Positions 59,992-64,000 of a DNA stretch of 64,000 nucleotides are shown here, piece after piece (positions within the stretch are counted from its first letter, which is position 1; each line of letters starts with the position of its first letter). The stretch comes from an uncultured Acidobacteriota bacterium (GTDB lineage: Bacteria > Acidobacteriota > Thermoanaerobaculia > UBA5066). The position numbers were made by a program, and so were the translations under genes. The notes beneath the pieces were generated by a model, which saw only the letters and a program-made list of their open reading frames with translations, had not been told where the DNA came from and searched no databases. The DNA lies in assembly GCA_903845115.1 (NCBI GenBank), contig CAIMWE010000050.1, positions 1 through 64,000 of the forward strand, in the 5' to 3' direction.

Positions 59992-61095
59992 TCAGGCATG
60001 AGGGCCGCCCGCCTCGCCGTCGAGGACCCGGGCGCTCTCGTCGCCACGCAGGACCCGGAGCGCCCCTTCGGCCAGCGCCAGGAGTTCGTCCTCGCCGGGA
60101 TAGGCCCTGACCTTCGCGATCCACTCGACCGCTTCCCGGATCGCGTTCCGGAACCCCTCCGAGTGCGCCATCCCGCCGGTGAGGAGAATGGCGTCCACCC
60201 GTCCGCGGAGGACGGCAGCCATGGCCCCGACCTCCTTGGCCACCTGGTAGCACATCGCGTCGAGGACGGCGGCGGCGAGGGTGTCGCCTTCGGCGACCCG
60301 CCGCTCGACCTCCTGGAGGTCGTTCGTCCCGAGGTAGGCCTGGAGGCCCCCTTCCCGGAAGAGGAGCGTCTCGACTTCCTTCCTCGTGTACTTCCCGCTG
60401 AAGCAGAGGTCGACCAGCCCCATGACCGGCACGCCGCCCGCCCGCTCGGTGGAGAAGGGCCCCTCCTCCCGGGTGTTGTTCACCTCCACCATCCGGCCCC
60501 CCTCGTGCGCCGAGACCGAGATCCCGCTGCCGGCGTGGACGACGACGAGGCGGAGAGCCGGGTAGGGCCGCCCCACCTCCCGGGCGTACCGCTTCGCCAC
60601 CGCCTTCGTGTTGAGGGCGTGGGAGAGGCAGGGACGGGCCAGGAGGGGCGTTCCGGAGAGGCGGGCCTTGTCGGGCCACTCGTCCACGCTGACCGGGTCG
60701 ACGACGTAGGCCGGCGCCCCGGAGCGCGAGGCCATCCGGCTCGCGAGGAAGGCCCCGAGGTTCGACGCGTGTTCGCCTCGGGCGGCCCTTCTAAGCTCGT
60801 CGAGCATCGTCTCCGTCACCCGGTACGTCCCGCTCGCGAGCGGCCGGAGCAGACCCCCTCGCCCGACCACGGCACTCAGCTCCTCCACCGAGTGGCCGGC
60901 GGCCGCCAGCTCCGCCTCGATTCGAGCCGCGCGGAGGTCGCACTGGTCGAGGATCGGGCGCCCGCGGAAAGGCGCCAGCTCGTCCGCCTCGTGGCGCACG
61001 GTCTTCACCAGCACCGGCGAGACGTTCACGAAGAGCCCGAACTTCGTCGAGGTCGAGCCCGGGTTGACCGCCAGGATCCTCGCGTCAGCCGGCAA
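59992..61095 (-). CDS. buk: butyrate kinase
   Basis: A 367-residue acetokinase-family enzyme that turns butyryl-phosphate (or branched acyl-phosphate) and ADP into acid and ATP. ILAVNPGSTSTKFGLF is the phosphate-binding motif, VVVHAGSGISVSAHEGGRMV and ILLTGGMAHSEGF are family blocks. TTG start at 61095 overlaps the ptb stop by 11 bases. It gives the cell one ATP per acyl-CoA and fits with the VorBA enzyme upstream in the window. Confidence 0.92.
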   Translation of the reverse strand: MPADARILAVNPGSTSTKFGLFVNVSPVLVKTVRHEADELAPFRGRPILDQCDLRAARIEAELAAAGHSVEELSAVVGRGGLLRPLASGTYRVTETMLDELRRAARGEHASNLGAFLASRMASRSGAPAYVVDPVSVDEWPDKARLSGTPLLARPCLSHALNTKAVAKRYAREVGRPYPALRLVVVHAGSGISVSAHEGGRMVEVNNTREEGPFSTERAGGVPVMGLVDLCFSGKYTRKEVETLLFREGGLQAYLGTNDLQEVERRVAEGDTLAAAVLDAMCYQVAKEVGAMAAVLRGRVDAILLTGGMAHSEGFRNAIREAVEWIAKVRAYPGEDELLALAEGALRVLRGDESARVLDGEAGGPHA

Positions 61096-62005
61096 AGAGC
61101 ACCCCCAGGGCGACCGAGTTGAGCTTGTCCTCCGAGCTCTCCACCCGGGAGGTGATCAGGATCGGGAGCTTCACGCCGACGATGAAGTGGGCGCACGACG
61201 ACCCCCCGAGGTACTTCGACGCCTTCCCCAGGATGTTCCCCGCCTCGATGTTCGGGACGATCAGGCAGTCCGCGTGGCCCGCCACGGGGCTCGTGATCCC
61301 CTTCTCCCGGGCCGCCGACTCGAGGAGGGCGTTGTCGAGCGCGAGCGGCCCGAAGACCTCGGCGTCGCCCAGCTCCCCGGCCTCGCCCATCCGGGTCAGC
61401 GCCTGGGCGTCCACCGTCGACGGGACCGAGGGCGAGACGACCTCCGTCGCGCTCAGGATCGCCACCTTCGGCCTGGCGATGCCGAGCCGCTGGAGGACGG
61501 CGATGCCGTTCCGGGTGATCTGCGCCTTCTGCTCGAGGTTGGGCGCCACGTTGATCCCGCCGTCCGTCGACAGGATGAGGCGCCGGCGGCCGTCCCGGAC
61601 CACCTCGAAGAGGTACGCGTCGCTCAGGAGCGGACCGGTCCGGAGGCCGGACTCCCGGTCGAGGACCGCTCTCAGGAGGACGTCGGTCCTCACGTGGCCC
61701 TTGAGGAGGATGTCGACCACGCCGTCCCGCGCCATCCGGACGGCGCAACCCGGAGCGTCCAGGGTGTCGACGATCTCCGCCGAGGCGAGGAGCGCCCGGA
61801 GCCCGAGCGTCTCGGCCCTCGCCCGGATGGCCACCCCGTCGCCGATCAGGACCGCGTGGACGAGCCCCTGCTCGAGCGCCTCGGACGTCGTCGTCAGGGC
61901 GACGTCCTCGTTGGCGTCCACCACCGCGAGGCGCTTCGGTCCCGCCTCCCGTGCCCGCTCGCGGAGAGCCTCGAAGGTCTCGATCGCCGTCGCCGTCTGG
62001 AGCAT
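61085..62005 (-). CDS. ptb: phosphate butyryltransferase
   Basis: A 306-residue phosphotransacylase that exchanges CoA for phosphate on butyryl-CoA or isobutyryl/isovaleryl-CoA. RLILSTDGGINVAPNLEQKA, ATEVVSPSVPSTVDAQALTR and HADCLIVPNIEAGNILGKAS are PTA/PTB blocks. RBS GAGGAGGGG precedes the ATG. First gene of the operon behind the promoter at 62033-62071. Confidence 0.9.
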   Translation of the reverse strand: MLQTATAIETFEALRERAREAGPKRLAVVDANEDVALTTTSEALEQGLVHAVLIGDGVAIRARAETLGLRALLASAEIVDTLDAPGCAVRMARDGVVDILLKGHVRTDVLLRAVLDRESGLRTGPLLSDAYLFEVVRDGRRRLILSTDGGINVAPNLEQKAQITRNGIAVLQRLGIARPKVAILSATEVVSPSVPSTVDAQALTRMGEAGELGDAEVFGPLALDNALLESAAREKGITSPVAGHADCLIVPNIEAGNILGKASKYLGGSSCAHFIVGVKLPILITSRVESSEDKLNSVALGVLFAG

Positions 62006-62032
62006 GGCCCCTCCTCAGTTACCCGCTATTCG

Positions 62033-62071
62033 GTACAGCTGTACTGTCTAACGGTTACGGACGAAAGTCAA
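62033..62071 (-). promoter_or_regulatory. ptb-buk promoter with palindromic operator
   Basis: Minus strand TTGACT (plus 62066-62071), 17 bases, GACAGT (plus 62043-62048), overlapped downstream by the perfect palindrome GTACAGCTGTAC (62033-62044). The half-site GTACAG/CTGTAC resembles the GGTACA and GATACAG motifs at 44995-45021 and 43468-43494, so a related regulator may be involved. Confidence 0.6.
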
Positions 62072-62126
62072 GGCTCGCCCGGGGGAGGCCCCTCGGGGCG
62101 GCTCCTTCCCGTGCCCGGACCGGCCG

Positions 62127-62861
62127 CTACGCGGACCCGGGCAGGGTGAGGGAGATCCTCGGGTTCTCTCGGTCGAGGATGCGGAAACCGAGCCGTCCAC
62201 CGCAGAAGCGCCGGATCAGGTCGATCGCCTCGGCGCCAATCGCCTCGACCTCGCCGCGGCCGACCGGCGGGAGCGCGTCGACGTTCAGCTCGATCGCCGT
62301 GGTCTCCGGGAGCGTCAGGGTGTGGTTCGCCTGGCGCCAGCTCCAGCGACGCGTCACGACCGTCTTCCCCTCGACGAAGATCACCTCGCCCGGATCGGGG
62401 TGCTCCATCTCGGTCGATCCGAACGGGACGAACTCCTCGTCGCCCGTGGCGCGCCGGAGCTCGAGGTCGCCCGTGACGACGTCGATCGCGTGCGCCCCAG
62501 CGGGGACGAGGTGCCGGAGCGAGAGGACGTTCCCGATGTCGACCAGGGCGCTGATCGACGGGATCTGCTGCCCCCGGACGACCCGCCTGGCCATCGCCTC
62601 GATCGAGGGGCGGAAATCGTTCGGCTTCACGCCGAGCGTCTTGTAGGCCTCGCGCCAGCTCGCGATCCGGGGGTGGGCGGGGAGGCCGGCGGCGTCGGCC
62701 TTTTCCGCCACGCCCTTCTCCGCCTCCCGGAGCAGGCCGACGAGCTCCGGGCTCGAGGGGCCGTTCTTCACGTCGACGGCGAGGACGACTCCCCGCACGT
62801 AGGACGGGAAGAGTGAGAAGACGGCCCCGTCGATCGAGAGGGTCCGGTCGGTCGCGCTCAT
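62127..62861 (-). CDS. B3/B4-domain protein
   Basis: A 244-residue protein carrying the B3/B4 fold found as the editing domain of phenylalanyl-tRNA synthetase beta subunits. ASWREAYKTLGVKPNDFRPS and ALVDIGNVLSLRHLVPAGAH are the free-standing B3/B4 family motifs. Stand-alone copies may hydrolyse mischarged tRNA or related aminoacyl esters. 25 bases downstream of the PhlG-like gene in the same direction. Confidence 0.85.
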   Translation of the reverse strand: MSATDRTLSIDGAVFSLFPSYVRGVVLAVDVKNGPSSPELVGLLREAEKGVAEKADAAGLPAHPRIASWREAYKTLGVKPNDFRPSIEAMARRVVRGQQIPSISALVDIGNVLSLRHLVPAGAHAIDVVTGDLELRRATGDEEFVPFGSTEMEHPDPGEVIFVEGKTVVTRRWSWRQANHTLTLPETTAIELNVDALPPVGRGEVEAIGAEAIDLIRRFCGGRLGFRILDRENPRISLTLPGSA

Positions 62862-62886
62862 TCGTTCTCTCCTGTCCTGTCCCGCG

Positions 62887-63507
62887 CTACTTGATGTACA
62901 CGTACCGCGCCTCGCGCCCCTTCCCTTCGACGGAGAGGTCCGCGAAGGGGTTGTAGGCCGGATTCTGCACGACCTTGAAGAGCGTGTAGAGCTGGGGGAG
63001 GAAGACGCCCCAGTTCCCGATCTCCTCGATGCAGTGCGCGGACCAGACGAGGCCGTCGGCGTGGGTCTCCTTCCTTCGGGCCCCGATCGCGGACGACTTG
63101 CCGACGACGCCGTAGTCGGTCTTCTCGTACTGGTGGATCCGGAACCCCATCGGGTCGTTCGCGGTCAGCGCCTCCTCGCCGAGGCCGAGGCCGGCGACGA
63201 TCACGACGTGCTCGTAGCAGACGGTGTCGCGGATCGCGGCGGGCACGTCTTCGAGCTTCTCCATCCGGATGTAGAGGTTCTGACGGGTGCCGTCGTTCCA
63301 CGTCTGCGGGGCGATGTGGACGGAGCCGATCGGGTTGCCAGGCTTCACCGGGACGGCCCACTGGAGCGGCTCGTGCTGGGAGGGGTGCCACAGGAGGAAG
63401 CCCTTCTCCATGTTGCTCCAGAACCAGTCGATCATCCGCGGGGTGATCCCCTCGTGCTTCCAGTCGATGTGGGTGCCGATCGCGTCCTGGGTGATGCTCG
63501 TTTCCAT
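62887..63507 (-). CDS. PhlG / phloretin-hydrolase-like C-C hydrolase
   Basis: A 206-residue protein like the DAPG-hydrolase family, which cleaves the C-C bond between an acyl group and a phloroglucinol ring. MIDWFWSNMEKGFLLWHPSQ then HEPLQW, GSVHIAPQTW and AHCIEEIGNWGVFLPQL are visible; the HxxxE within HCIEE matches the zinc site of PhlG. At 206 residues it is shorter than PhlG (about 290), so the N-terminal domain is reduced. AAGGAGCATTTC precedes the ATG. Substrate is inferred from family and context. Confidence 0.7.
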   Translation of the reverse strand: METSITQDAIGTHIDWKHEGITPRMIDWFWSNMEKGFLLWHPSQHEPLQWAVPVKPGNPIGSVHIAPQTWNDGTRQNLYIRMEKLEDVPAAIRDTVCYEHVVIVAGLGLGEEALTANDPMGFRIHQYEKTDYGVVGKSSAIGARRKETHADGLVWSAHCIEEIGNWGVFLPQLYTLFKVVQNPAYNPFADLSVEGKGREARYVYIK

Positions 63508-63530
63508 GAAATGCTCCTTGTTTCAGGCTT

Positions 63531-63549
63531 CCAGGCCCGGGGAGCCTGG
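63531..63549 (-). terminator. short hairpin between corrinoid activator and PhlG-like gene
   Basis: CCAGGC (63531-63536) pairs with GCCTGG (63544-63549). Lies in the 77-base gap. Weak terminator candidate or leader structure. Confidence 0.4.
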
Positions 63550-63584
63550 TCGATTCCGAGGAGGGTGGAGGTCGGGAGGAGGCC

Positions 63585-64000
63585 TCAGAGGGAGGTCCTC
63601 CTCAGGAAAGCCTTCTGGAAGCCGGCCACCGACGCCGGCTCGAGGTGCCTCACCTCCCGCGCGATCTCGCCGGCCCGCCTCCGTGCGGCGCCGCAGGCGA
63701 GGAGGTGGATCGCGCCGTCCGCCGCGGCGTTCCCCACCTTGACGATCCGCTCCGGCGGGATCGCCGGGAGGAGGCCGATCGCCTGGGCCGCCTCGACGGC
63801 GAGATAGAAGCCGAAAGCTCCCGCGACGAGGATCGTCCCGATCGCCTCCTCCGCGAGGTCGTGCTCGGTGAGGAGGAGGTCGAGCCCCGCCCGGATGGCC
63901 GCCTTCGTCAGCTGGATCGTCCTCACGTCGTCCTGCGTGAAGACGATGGGCCTCGCCGCCGTCTTGCCGGATGTCCGTTCCTCGTGGAGGACGACCTCCC
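63585..64000 (-). CDS. reductive activator of corrinoid enzymes (RamA-like), partial
   Basis: C-terminal 137 residues of a DUF4445/ASKHA-domain protein that reduces inactive Co(II) corrinoid proteins of methyltransferase systems. The frame runs off the window end. IVFTQDDVRTIQLTKAAIRA and ILVAGAFGFYLAVEAAQAIG then KVGNAAADGAIHLL are family hallmarks. Such activators serve O-demethylases for methoxylated aromatics or methylamine systems, whose other parts would lie beyond 64000. Confidence 0.85.
   Translation of the reverse strand, partial: EVVLHEERTSGKTAARPIVFTQDDVRTIQLTKAAIRAGLDLLLTEHDLAEEAIGTILVAGAFGFYLAVEAAQAIGLLPAIPPERIVKVGNAAADGAIHLLACGAARRRAGEIAREVRHLEPASVAGFQKAFLRRTSL

Overview
The window is about 68% GC, with densely packed genes and many ATGA/GTGA stop-start overlaps. 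It carries anaerobic-type chemistry (2-oxoacid:ferredoxin oxidoreductase, CCG-type Fe-S proteins, a molybdenum transhydroxylase homologue, the C-terminal part of a corrinoid-enzyme activator, phosphotransbutyrylase/butyrate kinase), a SUF Fe-S assembly operon, and Tat/lipoprotein-type export signals. This suggests a Gram-negative, anaerobic or facultative bacterium. The gene mix and the GGGTCAGGTCTCTA-type dispersed repeats make me think of Acidobacteriota (Holophagae/Thermoanaerobaculia-like), but no rRNA or marker gene here proves it. I see no tRNA, rRNA, CRISPR array or intact transposase.

1-4,600 holds accessory genes: a lower-GC YdjC-like deacetylase, a methyltransferase, a membrane protein, a DinB-like protein and a nucleotidyltransferase pair. 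4,670-7,772 is a VorB / fused VorA-VorC ferredoxin oxidoreductase operon. 8,041-12,881 has a large exported protein, a PGM1-like ATP-grasp ligase and ogt. 12,952-20,086 is a tight eight-gene operon joining DUF4178, DUF350, a membrane-fused aminopropyltransferase, a Tat-lipoprotein flavin amine oxidase, a PlsC acyltransferase and AdoMet decarboxylase. This looks like a dedicated polyamine/cell-envelope system and is the best candidate for an under-described system in the window. 20,092-25,375 contains a REPIN-like repeat pair, an ECF sigma operon, a hydrogenase-maturation-type protease, envelope proteins and a YefM/YoeB module. 25,449-25,735 is a 99-bp tandem repeat.

25,736-33,125 carries an alcohol dehydrogenase and a complete Rrf2-sufBCDSUT operon with a promoter overlapped by an 11-bp tandem repeat. 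33,400-37,240 is mixed: a nucleotidyltransferase, two broken genes, lrgAB, and a MetA-family enzyme whose specificity residue predicts acetyl-CoA use. 37,324-48,906 is a catabolic region. It has a four-gene redox operon (GlcD-like flavoprotein, CCG Fe-S protein, second flavoprotein, CoA-acylating aldehyde dehydrogenase), a DRE-TIM lyase/synthase, and divergent pyrogallol-phloroglucinol transhydroxylase-like subunits, the large one with an N-terminal SCP2-like domain. Two promoters here share the same TTGACA-17-TAGTGT core and the same downstream operator. 48,905-52,320 is a gene graveyard around a HipBA module and a second nucleotidyltransferase pair.

52,474-57,108 has a HEAT/beta-lactamase fusion, a PLP desulfhydrase/deaminase and a frameshifted OPT transporter. 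57,325-62,005 is a ptb-buk-MFS-membrane protein-YitT operon. 62,127-64,000 has a B3/B4 protein, a PhlG/phloretin-hydrolase-like protein and a partial corrinoid activator. The transhydroxylase, the PhlG-like hydrolase, the corrinoid activator and Ptb-Buk together suggest anaerobic breakdown of plant polyphenols (acylphloroglucinols, trihydroxybenzenes, possibly methoxylated aromatics) to short-chain fatty acids. This is inference: no phloroglucinol reductase or ring-opening hydrolase was found in the window.
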